Assembly: GCF_040436345.1 (NCBI RefSeq)
Contig: NC_133220.1
Span: forward strand, 3,775,423-3,839,422
Direction of reading: 5' to 3'
Length of the DNA: 64,000 nucleotides
Source of the DNA: Pagrus major
Taxonomy: Eukaryota > Chordata > Actinopteri > Spariformes > Sparidae
Position numbers and translations under genes: made by a program. Each line of letters begins with the position of its first letter. The first letter of the stretch is position 1. Shown here piece after piece: positions 11,601 through 23,600 of this stretch. The notes under the pieces were generated by a model. It was not told where the DNA came from and ran no database searches. It saw nothing but the letters and a program-made list of their open reading frames with translations.

Positions 11601-14600
11601 CTCACAGTTTATTCCCTTTATTACACCTGAACATACTGTATGTACACAAGCTGCTCACAGCTGCTTTTTACACCTCTGGTTGGACGTTAAACTGAATTTC
11701 TTTGTCTTGTTAATTTACTCAGTGTAAATAAAGATGTATTGAATCTGATCTCATCAATAGATTGTACAGGTGAAACTAATAAAGTGTCCACTGAGTGTAT
11801 TTGATCAACAGTCTCAAGCTGCCAGAACAGAAAACTGATCATCACATCTGTTATAATTCTTCTGTTGTATTCAACAGCAGCTCAAAAAGGAAGAAGAGCG
11901 TCATCATTTATTTTTATTTAAACCTGCAGGTTTGTTCATGTTTTATCATTTAGATTCATCATCAAACATCAAATCAAACAACTACAACAGCTGCAGACTG
12001 ACTGACAAGAAATAAGTTATAAAGCACCAAGTGACATTAAACTGAGCTGCTGATACTGTGTAAAGGTTCAGCAGCTGTTGTTTTGTTTGTGTCTTTCTAG
12101 ATGCAGGAACGTGTTTTATAATAATATATCAGAGTCACAACAACAACAGCAGAGATAACCAGCACATTAAGTGTCACATTATTATTACAATAACTTATAA
12201 TTCTAGTAATATTATATAATCTTATAAAACATAACTCAATAGCACTAAAAGTGATTTATTGTCTTTAACATTTCATGAATATTTAGTCAGAGTGAGTTAA
12301 AATCTGTGCTGATGTTTAATGACTCATGTTGTTATTATCACTCATCATAACTCATCATTTCAGATCAGTGTCATGTCACATTATCTTCTGTTTCCTCTTC
12401 TACTCACTCAGCAGCTCATATTCTGTGGTTCTGTACTGAACCGGTTCTGTCAGCTGGTTCAGTCAGTGACTCAACAGTTACACCTCGTAGTTATTATGTG
12501 GTGAACAACAAGCTCAGCTGTGTGTGAGACTCAGTTTGTGTGCTGTGATTCATTTTAGTCTGGTGATGCAGAAATCTTTGTTCAATAACCACATGTATGT
12601 ACATTTAACTTGTCCAGGTGTGAACTCACAAACAGTCGGTGTAAAGGATTTAAACAGTCAGCAGGCAGAAGAGGCAGCCTGTGCAGCTTCACTACAGGCC
12701 TGGTTTGTGGAAACTGTCTCTCAACTGGAAAGGAGCCACAAACTTCACAGAAAAGGAGGCTCAGAGTTCAGGACCACTTTCAGTCTGAGCTCCTCAGTGG
12801 ACCTGAGCTGGTACCAACATCATTCTTTCATGTCACTGAGACAAAGATTGAGTGATGAAGATCCTGTGGCATCAGAACCAGAAGCAGCACCAGTGTGACT
12901 TGAGGAGACAGAGCTCAGATGTGTTTCAGGACTAAGAGTTTCTCTCTCAGTGGACACAGTTTCTCTGATTAATGAACTAAATGAACACATGAATCAAGTG
13001 TATGTGCTCATATTGTAGTCATGTATCATCACAGTTGTACGTAGTCATATCCAACATAAAGAAAATAATGAATGATGTAAATGATCCTTAAAGGTGAATT
13101 CAGACTGAACACAAAAGTTGATTTTATTCCAGTTAATTTAACAGCTGGAGAGTTTTTACAGTGAATGTTTCAGCAGCACAAACATGAACTCCACTTCTTC
13201 TTCTTATTTCCATCCAGAACACTTTTATCTGCTTTTTATATTTTAAGTCTCAGAGTTTCTTCAGTTTGAAACATTTTTTAACATGAACAGACTTTGAGCT
13301 GATTACCTGTGTGTTCAGTCTGAACTCATTAAAACACACGGATAATTTAAATTGATTGAATATTTAAAAACCACTGACCTGCCAAGTGCACATAAATATC
13401 AGAGCCAATCTGATGGCTGATTTTCTCCTGCGTAGCTACACAGCGATAGCGGTCAGCCTTCGTCACAGTTGTGTTGACAGTGATGTATGAACGACCTCCT
13501 CTTTCTGAGACCTTTGGAGAATCAGCAGGAAGAGTTTTATTATCACTGTCCTTCCACTCTACTGTAGGAAGTGGATCACCATGAGCTTCACACTGCAGAA
13601 GAGACCAGTCCTTTGTTTCATCAAGTGTTGTGACAAACGGCTTTGGAGCTGCACCTGAGAACATAAGAAAACACATTATAATAGTGACGCACAACATATA
13701 TCGGCCTGATAAATTATCACATAACAGTGAAGATGAGAGGGCCAAATATGTTGTCTCTGATGAGGATGTTTTTTATAGTTTCGGAGGAAGACAACACGAT
13801 TGAAATTTGAATACATGTTCATCAAGAGTTAAGAGAGGAGGGAAAATATAAGTTTTAACACAACAAATCTTATTAGGACTGTAGAATATTGAATCATCCA
13901 TCTTTACTCACACCTAAACATTTTCTTACCCTGCATAAACTACAGGTTAAGAACTTCTTTCTAAAATACAAAAAGGTGAAATTATTGGTTATCTTATTGG
14001 TATCTGCCATGAGAAGAAGGTAAATATAACATTGACTGAAAGGACCATTTTAGCCATAAAAATATAATATTGGGATTTTTTTTCTATACATATTCTGCTG
14101 ATATATACAGTTAAAAGGGAGAAGAGAAAAAACAGAAGCACACAAAAATAGAAAAGCACAATATAAACCTCCTGCATTGTTTGACAGGATGACAGTTCAG
14201 ACATTTTAACTTCTTCCAGTTTAAGGCAGATTCTGACTCATATCATGGCAGATTCACATCTAAAGTGAATTTCTGCTAAATTTAATGAGCAAAAAATTTG
14301 GAAAATGAAAGACAAATTTAACACACCTGATGTTGGTTAGAAAATATTTAATTATTTGGTCTGAATGCAAATTAATCATAAAAATATTTGAAATTCTGCT
14401 TGATAGCTACGAGAAGGCTGTGATACATTTAACTGCCGTGTGTTTATATATTTTTATAGTTTAATTCTTTCAAACGAGGGTGGACAAAATATTAGAAACA
14501 CCTCTCAGTATCACAACACACTACACCAACAAGACAATTTAAAGGTAACACAAACTACAGTCTCCAAACTGACAATGAGACTGAATCAACATCTCTGAAC

Positions 14601-17600
14601 AGGTTCAACACAATCTGATCATTAAAACCTTCATGAAGATTAATTCCTGGTCTGTTTAATGAGACTGGTGAGTTTTATCTGTGTTACCTGATAAACTGGA
14701 ATATTGAGTGTTTATAACTTTGAATGTGTTTTTGTCACTGAGATGATCAAAGCACAATATTTACAGTTTATATTGACTGTCATTATAAATATAATATAAA
14801 GGCAGTTTTTAGTGTAAATCTTTAACACTGACACAAACTGAACAGATGTTGTTGTCTCCAGATGTGTAACACAGCAGAATGACACACAGAGGTTCAGCTC
14901 AACAGATGTGAGTGTGTTGAATGATACTGAGGCCTGTGGAGCTGATGACAGCCATTTTCTATCAATGAGAGCTGGGGAGTGACGTCATCAGAATCAGGAC
15001 TCACCTGGAATGTTTTCACCTGTTCTGTCTCTTAATGTTATAAGGTGCGGAGGATGCACGCGACCCGATATTTACGTGTAAAATTAATAAACAAACATAA
15101 AACATATTTTCATGTTGACGACAGAAGTCAACACACACATATTACACCTCATCTGAAAGCTGACATGTTCGTTTTTATCAACACATTTAGGAACCGAAAA
15201 TAAAGATTTACGACATCACAACAGCAGCGTCTCACTTTACGGCAGTAAACAGTTAGCTGCTTACTAGCTAGCCTGTGTAGCCGCAGTTAAAATGTGTTTA
15301 TAGGTGTAAAAACAGACATTTATAGACGAACAGCGGCTCGTTTTAAAGACAAAAGTCCACACGTTAAATCCAGCGCGTTTAAACGGAAGCGGAAGTTAAA
15401 ACCACCACAATAAAAGTCGATTGCGTCCGTCGTTTATTTTTAGCGCCGCTCGTCAAACTTTCCGAACAACTTCATTTTAATCAAGTTAAAGTATCGACAA
15501 CAGATTTGACCAATGATGTTCAGTATCTCTGAAATCAGTAAACGCCCCGGAACAAAACCAACCAATCAGCATCTTTCTACGACCTAAAGGGACGAACCTA
15601 ACGGGCTTTTAACTGCATCAGCCAATCACAGGACAGCATCTTTACCTCAGCCCCACATGTGTGTTATTGACAGCTGCTCTCATCCAATGGTAAGTCAGCA
15701 CCGTGAAAACACTCTGAGTCAGCAGCCAATTAAATTACCTGTGTGACCATATATGGAAGTGACTGTTGTCGGACTTCCTGTGGTCGCGGGACACCCACAT
15801 AACAGAGAAACTTTATTGATCTGTTTTAGGAGACATGATTCAATGATAATAAATATGTAAATCTTTATTTAAACACTCACAACATCTTTTTATCGTCAAC
15901 TTTAACACTGAGGGACATTTTCCAGCATCTTAAAGGGATTTATTATCATCATTTGGTAACTTTGGAGAAGTTTTAGAGAGCTCTATGGACATCTGCTGGA
16001 GATAATCTGTACTGCACTTTCTAAAATATCTCAGAGCCTCTTCTGTCTGTCAGCCTAAAATTTGGTTCAGACATTTTAGACAAGTTGAGGGAGAGATCCT
16101 GTGAATTTCAGCCTGATGGCCCAGATTATAGCTTATTAATTTCATTTAAAAAATCAAATGAAACAAACAAACAAAATAAAACTTTAACTTTTTCTCTGTT
16201 TAATCATTTACCAGTTCAACTCTCTCTGAGCTTTAAATAAGATCAACACAGCTGATAAACCTCAGAGTGTTTGCTTTACAGTGATGTAGTGGACATGTAT
16301 CAGCTCCTCATGGTCTTTGTATTATACAGTTTAAAATGAGTAAATATTAAGAGGCAGAGACGCACAAAATCAAAATGAACCCCAAGAGGTTAAGACTTGA
16401 CCTGAAAGGAAAAACAAACACATGTTAGATTGTTTTGAAACAGACAGGTAATACTGTGTAAAAGTCATATTTCATCTACTATAGACGGCTGAAATTTCAT
16501 TGCACAGAGACATAATCTGCAGGTTGTCTCTGATATCAGACATGTTTGATACAGAGGTCATCTCTCCAGATGTGGCTGCAGCTCTGTGGGCTCGAGGCCC
16601 TGCCAGATGTGTTCTGACCACAACAAAAGTCCATTTGGGACTCTTGAACCAGTCGCAGCAGTAAATGAGCGAACATCTTTAACTGTTTAATGAAAGCACT
16701 CACCAACAACAAGCTCAATGATGAATGTTTGTCTCGGCTGAAGACGTGGAAAATCGCAGCTGTAGTTCCCGCTGTCGGCCATCTTTGTTTTTGTGATCTT
16801 TATGGAGGCGTCGCCGTTCTTCAGTTGATCTTGAAAATGTGAGACTCGATCTATGAACTGCTGATGTTGACCTGAGAGGCCGTTATTGTAATGAATGCCT
16901 GAATCATACATGAACACCTCCTTCTGACTGTCTTTCTTCCAGTCAAACAGCTTTGCTGTGATGTCCTCCTTGGTGCTGAGGGAACAGGGTAAAACAGCAT
17001 CATCATCTTCTTTCACGACCACTTTGACACCTGGAAGATAAAAACATGTGTTACTCAGTATGTTAACATGCAGAGTCACCAGGAAACAAAGTCTTATTTT
17101 AAGTATATTTAAGCTGTACAGTATAGTTTATTAGGTTTGTTATTGAGCCTTGTGTTTGAATTTTACAAAATGTTTTCAGCTGGAAACTCTTCAGCTTTAT
17201 AACACCAGGAGAAGTTGTAGTTTTATTCATGTCAGATCTTGATTTATTGGACTGGATTCAAAGACACAACTAACCACCAAACTATCCTGTTCCTCAGCTG
17301 CAACACACAGGTTGTTTTTAACTTTGTAATTCAAATATGTTCACTGTACTTTCTAAGGACATCAGATTAAAGCTTCACATGACACACACACACACGCACG
17401 CACAAAATACACACACGTACACAAAATACACACACACGCACACAAAGTACACAGGTAACCAATCAATACTATTAATAATCAATGAGTCCACCAGGTAACT
17501 ACTTGTTATTATATTTCACTAAAGAGTAAACAAAGATAAAAATAAAGGACAGCACTCAGATTAAACTGTTTATTCTCTCCTCGCTCACTAAAGAGTAACT

Positions 17601-18399
17601 AATGATTAACTAATGATTAACTAATGATCTGACTTGGTAACTATTCAGTATCATGTTTCACACTGATTCATATATAACTCATGAATAAAGTGACTCTAAC
17701 CCACAGATATTTATTTATGTATTAATGTATTTAATGTTTAATTGTTGAGGGACCAGTTTGTGTTAAACCTGCTGCACACTACAGCTTTTATAGCCGAAGC
17801 TAATCAGTAATGAACGTCACCATGAACTCATCATCAGCTGATGATTGATCGATAACGTGTCTCCCAGTCTGTCCTGTGGTAACTCATTATCTACTATATA
17901 GTTTATATGTAACTCATTAACGATCCAATAACTATCAAGTCCTTCCTGATGAAGATCTGCGCCACGTCTCTGTTTTATTGAGGGAACTACTTTAGTTCAA
18001 AGTGAACTGAACTTTAAGAGTCAAAGTCCAACAATCACAACATCCTGAAGGTTTCATGTCTGCACGAGCGTTTCTGTGAAACCTGCGAGTGTCTGCAGCA
18101 GGATGGAGACGACGCACACGCACACGCACTGACGCACGCACGCACACACACAGCAGTGATGACGACATCATTACAGAGCATTTCGATATTAAAACTCAGC
18201 ATCATCCAGCTGTAATTCTTCTGTAATCGATCCAATCAATACTATCGATGTGTGCTGATGATCAGGGTGCGTGTGTGACGTCACAGTGAGAATTAAAGAC
18301 TGTCAGTGAGTGATGATCAGTTTTCTTACCGTCTCCAGCAGCAGACGTTTCTCCAGAGCAGCTCAGCAGACAGAGACACACGAGAGGAAGAAGCTCCAT
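5678..18399 (-). CDS. B7/CD276-like Ig-superfamily receptor, gene A
   Basis: This is a predicted type I membrane protein of the teleost B7/CD276-homologue or butyrophilin-like group, probably a cell-surface immune co-signalling molecule (inferred from family). Exons in transcript order: 18330-18399, 16704-17030, 13379-13654, 10530-10805, 5959-6081, 5678-5745. All introns are phase 1 and the spliced frame is open for 379 aa. Residues 1-23 form a signal peptide (MELLPLVCLCLLSC). The V-set domain is about 24-132 (VLPCSLS, LFDWKK, DSGNYSC). Two C-type Ig domains follow at about 133-224 (LLQCEAHG, YRCVATQE) and 225-316 (VLQCEVLG, FRCVVTQE). A transmembrane helix (about 321-345) and a 20-residue tail without ITIM or ITAM end the protein. 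An in-frame ATG lies 22 codons upstream, but the internal one exposes the signal peptide. Compared with gene B, the tail ends in KK at an early stop and lacks the last nine residues. Confidence 0.78.
5959..6081 (-). other. Transmembrane exon of gene A
   Basis: The exon is bounded by ctgtttcag and gtaagatt on the minus strand, with both introns phase 1. It encodes a short linker, a helix rich in V, I and L, and a basic stop-transfer segment (YFKNHIKQIRAEG). The equivalent exon of gene B (20983-21102) has the same ends but a clearly different hydrophobic core. Confidence 0.85.
6410..6542. mobile_element. hAT-like MITE, right end
   Basis: It ends in CCGAGTACTTCTTCCACCAC followed by TG, the terminal sequence of the same MITE family as 3871-3962. 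The copy in unit B is at about 21433-21564. Confidence 0.5.
7399..7433 (-). pseudogene. Relic of a third C-type Ig exon, unit A
   Basis: The minus strand keeps the 3' end and donor of a C-type Ig exon. About 35 coding bases match the end of exon 4 (10530 onward), followed by a gtgacatc donor, and the downstream intron also resembles that of exon 4 (7366-7398 against 10485-10529). Upstream of this point the similarity stops. The same relic stands at 22423-22457 in unit B, so the loss predates the A/B duplication. Confidence 0.65.
7960..8120. mobile_element. hAT-like MITE internal fragment
   Basis: The fragment contains GTACTCAAGTACTGAG, TTCTACTTCACTACATTTCA and ACTTTTTACTCCACTACATT, typical interior sequence of the teleost MITE family seen at 3871 and 6542. 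It is duplicated at 22980-23145. Confidence 0.5.
8280..8372. repeat. End of the A/B homology; repeat-like tail
   Basis: GGGATTAATAAAGTCTCTCT followed by short CTAATCT repeats resembles the 3' tail of teleost LINE families. The A and B units stay similar to about 8372 (23396 in B) and then diverge completely until 12698 (24063 in B). Confidence 0.4.
8375..8674. other. A-specific sequence without a gene
   Basis: This follows the point where the A and B units stop matching. I see no coding exon. The stretch just before 8675 may belong to the 5' side of the LINE or to another repeat; I could not assign it. Confidence 0.4.
8675..10292 (+). mobile_element. Rex1-like LINE, 3' fragment
   Basis: The plus strand encodes the C-terminal end of a non-LTR reverse transcriptase of the CR1/L2/Rex1 group. 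In order it shows SWTTNTASLVKKAQRRLHFL, then SIMCTFYRGTIESILTSCI, LQRIVNTAGEITG and HSLFSLLPSGRRYRSLR, ending after a 33-unit minisatellite with QAVRKLNSLPLSPKPLA and a stop. One frame change is needed near 8880. A 3' UTR follows and ends at about 10292 in repeats of ACTTGAA after AATAAA. Only the 3' part is present. It is specific to unit A. Confidence 0.7.
9046..9870 (+). repeat. 25-bp minisatellite, exactly 33 units, inside LINE coding end
   Basis: Units are 25 bp, starting CTTCATCCACCAGACTCACA and ending ACCAG or AACAG. The stretch 9046-9870 is exactly 33 units, with a 13-bp partial unit at 9871-9883. Unit variants (ACCAG/AACAG; a few with CCCACA for CTCACA) are interspersed. Because 25 is not a multiple of three, the frame rotates with each unit and repeats every 75 bp (25 codons). 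No unit holds a stop in any plus-strand frame, which produces artefactual open frames of more than 330 codons. Confidence 0.95.
10530..10805 (-). other. Second C-type Ig exon, present only in gene A
   Basis: This 276-bp phase 1-1 exon encodes a 92-residue C-type Ig domain with the cysteine pair (VLQCEVLG and FRCVV) and the tryptophan (VEWQD). Its acceptor is in gttcacag and its donor is gtgagatc. In unit B the corresponding region (23396-24063) is only about 0.67 kb and has no such exon. Skipping it would leave the frame intact. Confidence 0.8.
10806..12697. other. A-specific intron 3 sequence
   Basis: AT-rich intronic sequence between the two C-type exons of gene A. I recognise no coding exon, RNA gene or clear element end. 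Homology with unit B resumes at about 12698. Confidence 0.5.
13379..13654 (-). other. First C-type Ig exon of gene A
   Basis: A 276-bp phase 1-1 exon encoding GAAPKPFVTTLDE through VHLAG, with cysteines in LLQCEAHG and YRCVATQ. The counterpart in gene B (25105-25380) has clearly diverged (NIDTLDHTTEW for FVTTLDETKDW, for example), although the signal exons are identical and the V exons nearly so. Confidence 0.85.
14980..15830. promoter_or_regulatory. Candidate internal promoter/enhancer, intron 2 of gene A
   Basis: This segment is unusually CpG-rich for its surroundings and is kept almost unchanged in gene B (26722-27580). It starts with a perfect CRE (TGACGTCA, 14980-14987). It holds four CCAAT boxes on the plus strand (about 15578, 15622, 15684 and 15725). 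Near its end is a perfect CArG box (CCATATATGG, 15747-15756) running straight into GGAAGT and followed by GGACTTCCTG (ETS-type). No coding exon was found inside. The function is inferred from motifs. Confidence 0.45.
16704..17030 (-). other. V-set Ig exon of gene A
   Basis: A 327-bp phase 1-1 exon encoding a 109-residue V-set domain. The B-strand cysteine is in AVLPCSLS, the core tryptophan in LFDWKK and the F-strand motif is DSGNYSC. The gene B exon (28447-28773) differs at about ten residues, several clustered at GQHQQFIDR (GQDEQFKGR in B) and FPRLQP (FPRPEP in B). Confidence 0.88.
18276..18283. promoter_or_regulatory. CRE palindrome in intron 1 of gene A
   Basis: A perfect TGACGTCA lies about 50 bp inside intron 1 and is repeated at the same place in gene B (31397-31404). 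A regulatory role is only suggested by the motif and its position. Confidence 0.35.
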
Positions 18400-18605
18400 A
18401 GTTGTGATGTCCTCTGAGGACTTCACCACACTGATGGTGTCTCTATATGACGGAGCTTCACACACTCCTCAACACCCTGACTGGTTCATCACAACCTGTT
18501 TCTGCTCCTCAGCCTGAAGCTAAGGCACTTCCGGTACTAATATTTCAGAATAAAAGCGCCATCACCAGGCCTGCAGCTGCCATCGCATTTTGTCTGGGTG
18601 TTGGC

Positions 18606-18700
18606 CACTGAGAGGAGGGAAGTAACGAAGTACAAATACTTTGTTACTGTGCTTGAGTAGATTTTTCAGGTGTCTGTACTTCACTGAGGTATTTATTGTT
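18606..18700. mobile_element. hAT-like MITE left end, unit B
   Basis: This is the duplicate of 3871-3962. It lies between the gene A promoter and the 3' end of gene B, next to the tandem junction. Confidence 0.5.
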
Positions 18701-19094
18701 CTGACAATTTTTGACTTTGACTCCATTAATAACAAATATCTGCAGGTGAATTTTGGTAATCTGGGACATTATTTGAGCTTCAGCCGTCAGCAGGTCTGGA
18801 TCATGTTGTCTCCTCACAGACTCAGGCCTCGTTACACAGACATGAGGATTTCTTTACATTCAGCTGTAATCTCCATTCATGAAGCTGTCAGTGAGGTAAA
18901 CTGTCTCTAGAAACCTTGTTTTAAAGAGGATTTATCTGCTCTGTTGTCTCTTTGGTATCCTGACAGCTGCTGTAAAACACAGATCATCTCAGAATCACAC
19001 CCATAAATTAAAATCACTTTTATTTCTTTGATCACAGTTTGAACACAGAAACATCAGAAACAGTCACAACACACAGTTTTGACATTTTTCATGT

Positions 19095-19100
19095 TTTATT
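19095..19100 (-). terminator. Poly(A) signal of gene B
   Basis: AATAAA on the minus strand, at the same relative place as in gene A and about 1.6 kb past the gene B stop. This extra length against gene A includes a longer ACTC tract and about 245 bp (19815-20060) missing from unit A. Confidence 0.45.
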
Positions 19101-19370
19101 CAAACGTTTGTACAGAAATGATGAAGCGCTGCCTGAAGTGACATGAAACACTACAAGTGCATCATCAGTGAACAACAGAAACATCAGTGTGTAACTGGAC
19201 CTGACAGACTGCCTGAGCACCTGGAAACATAATAAAGAACCAATACAGGCTCGTCCCAAATAATGGCAACAAATATAAAAGTCACATTATATTTATTTGT
19301 AGCTACAAAGTGTTCACACTGACTGACAGTGTTAACAGCAGCTTTAGTTCAGTGAAGTCTGATGGTTTTA

Positions 19371-19715
19371 AAGCACATGTGGAGCTCAGTCAGGAGCTTT
19401 AAGCGCTACAAGCAGTCTGATAATATTTGGTCAATAGACGCCATTTATACAGCACTGCTGCCCTCATTCATCCATTCACTCACTCACTCACTCACTCACT
19501 CACTCACTCACTCACTCACTCACTCACTCACTCACTCACTCACTCATTCACTCACTCACTCACTCACTCACTCACTCACCGATGGCAGTGAGCTACCATA
19601 CAAGGTGCTGGTCTGACCATCGGGAGCAGTTTGGGCTTCAGCCTGTTGCTCGAGGACACTTGGACATGTGGACGGGAGGAGCCGGGGATCGAACCACCGA
19701 CCCTGTGATTAACTG
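19371..19715. repeat. Interspersed repeat with long (ACTC)n, 3' UTR of gene B
   Basis: Same element as 4636-4940, but the ACTC tract (about 19487-19579) is roughly 30 bp longer. Confidence 0.55.
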
Positions 19716-20680
19716 ACCAGCTGCTGGAGACGCATCAGATAATCAGAGTATAAAAATAAAAGAATAAAAGCAACATAGAACAGAGTGAAAGAGCTCGTCT
19801 TTGTCCTCAACAACATTAATAACAGAGTCAAAGTTTGTTTGGTCATTTTTTCTCTTAAAGCTTCACAAGAGTGGAACTGAATCTCACCAAATATCAGAAT
19901 TCAACACAAACTTTTCATTTAATTCTCACTGAGCAGAATGATTCATTAATAATCAGCTCTGTCAGCATTAAAGGCCACCTGCTCTCTGCTGTTGTCACCT
20001 CGTTAACTCCAATCTGTCTGATAACATTAAACTACTTTAACAACTCCTGACACACAACGACCTCGTCAACGACCACGTTCATACAATCTTTCCTGGAAGT
20101 TGCACTCTGTTGTACACGAGAAGTGAAAGAAGATTAAAAATACAGTTTGAGAGAGAAGTTCAAACCCTGCAGACTTCCTGTTTTGGCCAATCACTGCTTG
20201 AAGTGGATGTGAATGTTGGTTTGTTGGTTTCAGGAATTGAGTCGGACTGATGCCTTTTTACTTTGACAGGATTCTGGGTCCTACACTTGACCTGGACACT
20301 ATTTGTGACTGAGTGCTGTGAGATAAAGACGAGGACTGTATATGTGTATATTTTGTATATTAACTGTACATTAGCTCTGTAGTTGAGGGAGCAGACATGC
20401 TGTGATCTTACTGTCTATGATCTGGATGAGGTTCAGGACATGAGGACGGTTCAGGGAGAGACTGTTGCCGTGGTAATGGGACATAGTGATGAAAGCAGAA
20501 CGAGCTACATGCACATCGTCACCCAAACAACCTTCCTTGCTGCCATCACAACTATCTGCTTTAACACAACCCCGATCCTAACCTGAACCTCAGATTCATT
20601 TAAATGTTAAAACCAGGTTTTACTTCTCCAACTGAAATAAGTGACCAGACAAAATGTCCTCACCGTCATCCAGCATGGTC

Positions 20681-23600
20681 TCAGACTCCAAGTGGTTCTG
20701 ACTGGTTTTTATCAATTAGGGTTCCCAGTGCAGTGTCAAGTTCATTGTCTCTTTGTCCGTTGGTTGTGACTGGTGCTGAACCTGGATCAGCAGGAAACAG
20801 AACAAAGTTATACTCAAGAAAATCCCAAATGTCTTGATCCTACTGTGAGTGTGAATACACACAGAATGATTAATGTCAGAGAGGATAAAACAACTGTCAA
20901 GACTCTGAACATGAGATACATATAAAGAATGAGTTGTGTTGTCTGTTTATCATTAATATGTTGATACAATAATTAATCTTACCTTCCGCACGAATTTGTT
21001 TGATGCGATTCTTGAAGTAAAGCACAGCAACAACAGCAGCAACTAAAAGGAGGCTGACAACTCCAGCAACAACACAAACAACAACAAATCCAGCAGACGA
21101 CCCTGAAACAGATACAAAGTGAGTGCATCAGTCAGAACGTCAGTGCAGATGATAAACAGCAGACTGGACCTCACAGCTCACACAGAACAACTAAAGGTGA
21201 GTCTGCTCCTGAAATCTGAACTTGTTTCACATGAAAACTCCACTGGGATGAATGTGAGCAGGAACAGTGATGTGAGCTCTGATCTCAGGTCCAGTTTCCT
21301 CCTGCTGGGCTCCACAGCTCAGAGGCTGCTTCTGGTTCTGGTCCCAGCAGTGAAGAAATAAATGGACTTAGTTACAGTCCATCACTTCGATCTGACAGTA
21401 AAAACACAGGATCATCTGATAAAATATAAAACTTCTTCACAATACTTTTACTGATACTTTCACACTTTTACTCAGGTGGACTTTTACTTGTAACAGAGTA
21501 TTTTTACTTTGTGTTTCTGCTTCTTTCACTTCAGTAAAGTATCCGAGTACTTCTTCCACCACTGACTACTGTCCAGAAACATGAAGGTTAAAATCACTGT
21601 GAGCTTCTTGGTGCTGGTCGGCTCCACAGTTATTGGGCTTGATGGGAGCAGATCAACACACAGTCTGTAGATTATTGAAGTTGAGTCTCAGTAGAAGACT
21701 GAAGTTTTCACTCAGTTTGAAACATTTTAAACATTTTTAAAATCTGATGAGGATCCTTTAGATCTGATTAATAAAAAGTGTGACTATATGTAATGAGAAG
21801 GACTTTTTACAGTGTAAAATGAGCCTGGTGCTGCCCTCTAGTGGACAAACTGTGTCATGAAGACTCTGATTCTCAGTCACAGTCAAACATCAGTAAATGT
21901 TGGAGGCGCTGAACATTTCTTCACTCCTGGTTTCAGGCTCAGACAGAAGAGGAAGACTCCTGCTCAGATGTATAAACCACAGTGTTACAGTTCATCTCAT
22001 GTTTTCATCTTATTTTCACTTTAAGTCAAAACTTAATGCTGGATTTTAAGTTAATTCATCTTGTAATTAACCAACTCTGCTGCAGTTAATGAATAAAGTA
22101 CCAGGAAGCTGTTTGTCATGTTGGACCTTCACTGCAACACAACGGTTATAATTACAAGTTTACATCGTCCAGTAAAAACTGCAGCTCCACAGCCTTTATG
22201 TTCAGTGTCATGAAGAAGTATCTGACTCCTTCCTGATTTATTCCATGTTTGTATATTTGTCACATTTAATTGTTTCAGATGTTCAAACAGAATCAAATAT
22301 GAGGCAGAGACAACCTGAGTTAACACAAAATACAGTTTCTAAATGAGCAATTTCATTATTGAAGGTAAAAATCAGGACGACAAAGTCTTTTTAAAATGAT
22401 TGAACACTCAGAACGATGTCACCATTAAGAGGCACATGGGTTTCAGCATGAATGAAGGTTTTCAGGCCCTAAATCACACCCTGCTTCTTCATCTATTTTA
22501 CTGTCACTGGGACCATAACTGACTAAATGAACATCATGTTGAGTTGAAGAAGACTTGAAACTAGAGACTGAGGCCATGAACTCATCAGGAGACTGTTTAC
22601 TGAGGGAATAAATCAGGTGAGAAGCAGCTTCCACACAATCACACCTCTTTCTGAGCCCAGTGGAGTCGCCCCCTGCTGGTCGGGAGAAAGACTGCAGGTT
22701 TAAGGCACTTTCACACCTGAAGGCTTCGACTATATTTTATACAGTCGATGATCGGGACTGTTTTAAGTTTAAAAAGCTTTAAGTTGATAAAAAAAGATCA
22801 CGACTCACTAAAAATTATCTTGAATTGACATCACATGAGATTTGTTGTCTGATTTTTTATTTCACTGAAGTCAGAGAAAAAATGTGTTTTAAAATATGAA
22901 ACATTAAGTGTTTAAAAGCTTTTGTTTGAGTCTCTGACAACAACTCAGATTAACAAACATTCAGAGACAGACGGGTACAAGTACTCAAGTACTGAGCTTA
23001 TAATTGTACTCTAATTTATGCAACTTTAAACTCCTACTTCACTATATTTCAGAGGTAATATTGTACTTTTTACTCCACTACATTAATCAGACAGATATAG
23101 TTACTAGTTACTTTGATCTAGACTCATAAAATATAATTATATGCAGAGTTAAAGTTTGCTCCTAGTTTTCAGTCTGAGTTCAGTTTGTAGTTGAGAAATA
23201 AAATAATAAAGTCATCAGTGAGTAAACTCTTCTCTTCCTGTCTGAGTGTCTTCATGGTGTTTGTTGTGTGATTCATGTGTAACTCGGCTGCTGTAACGCT
23301 GCAGTTTGTCATTGGGATTAATAAAGTCTCTCTCTAATCTCTCTAATCTAAACAGAGCTCACAGTGACGGCCTCTCTGACGGCTTCACTCTGCTGTTGCT
23401 GTGCTTTCTGTCTCCAGGGCTGCAGACCTGTTGGGAGCTTCATCAGCAGCAGGGGACACACCTGGGCCTGATGTGCTCCATGTATAGAAATCCTTCAGAA
23501 CATCTGCTCACACATCTTTGTGTCGGGGCTTTTGGTTTCCTTTGGTTTGTTTTTACAGCTCAACATCCACACAGCACATCTTCACTCATCCACTGCTACA

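Noticed and set aside
12524-12898. Plus-strand open frame, repeated at 24053-24262
   Set aside because: It is shared only because the surrounding intron is duplicated. It lacks splice signals and known motifs and opposes the Ig genes.
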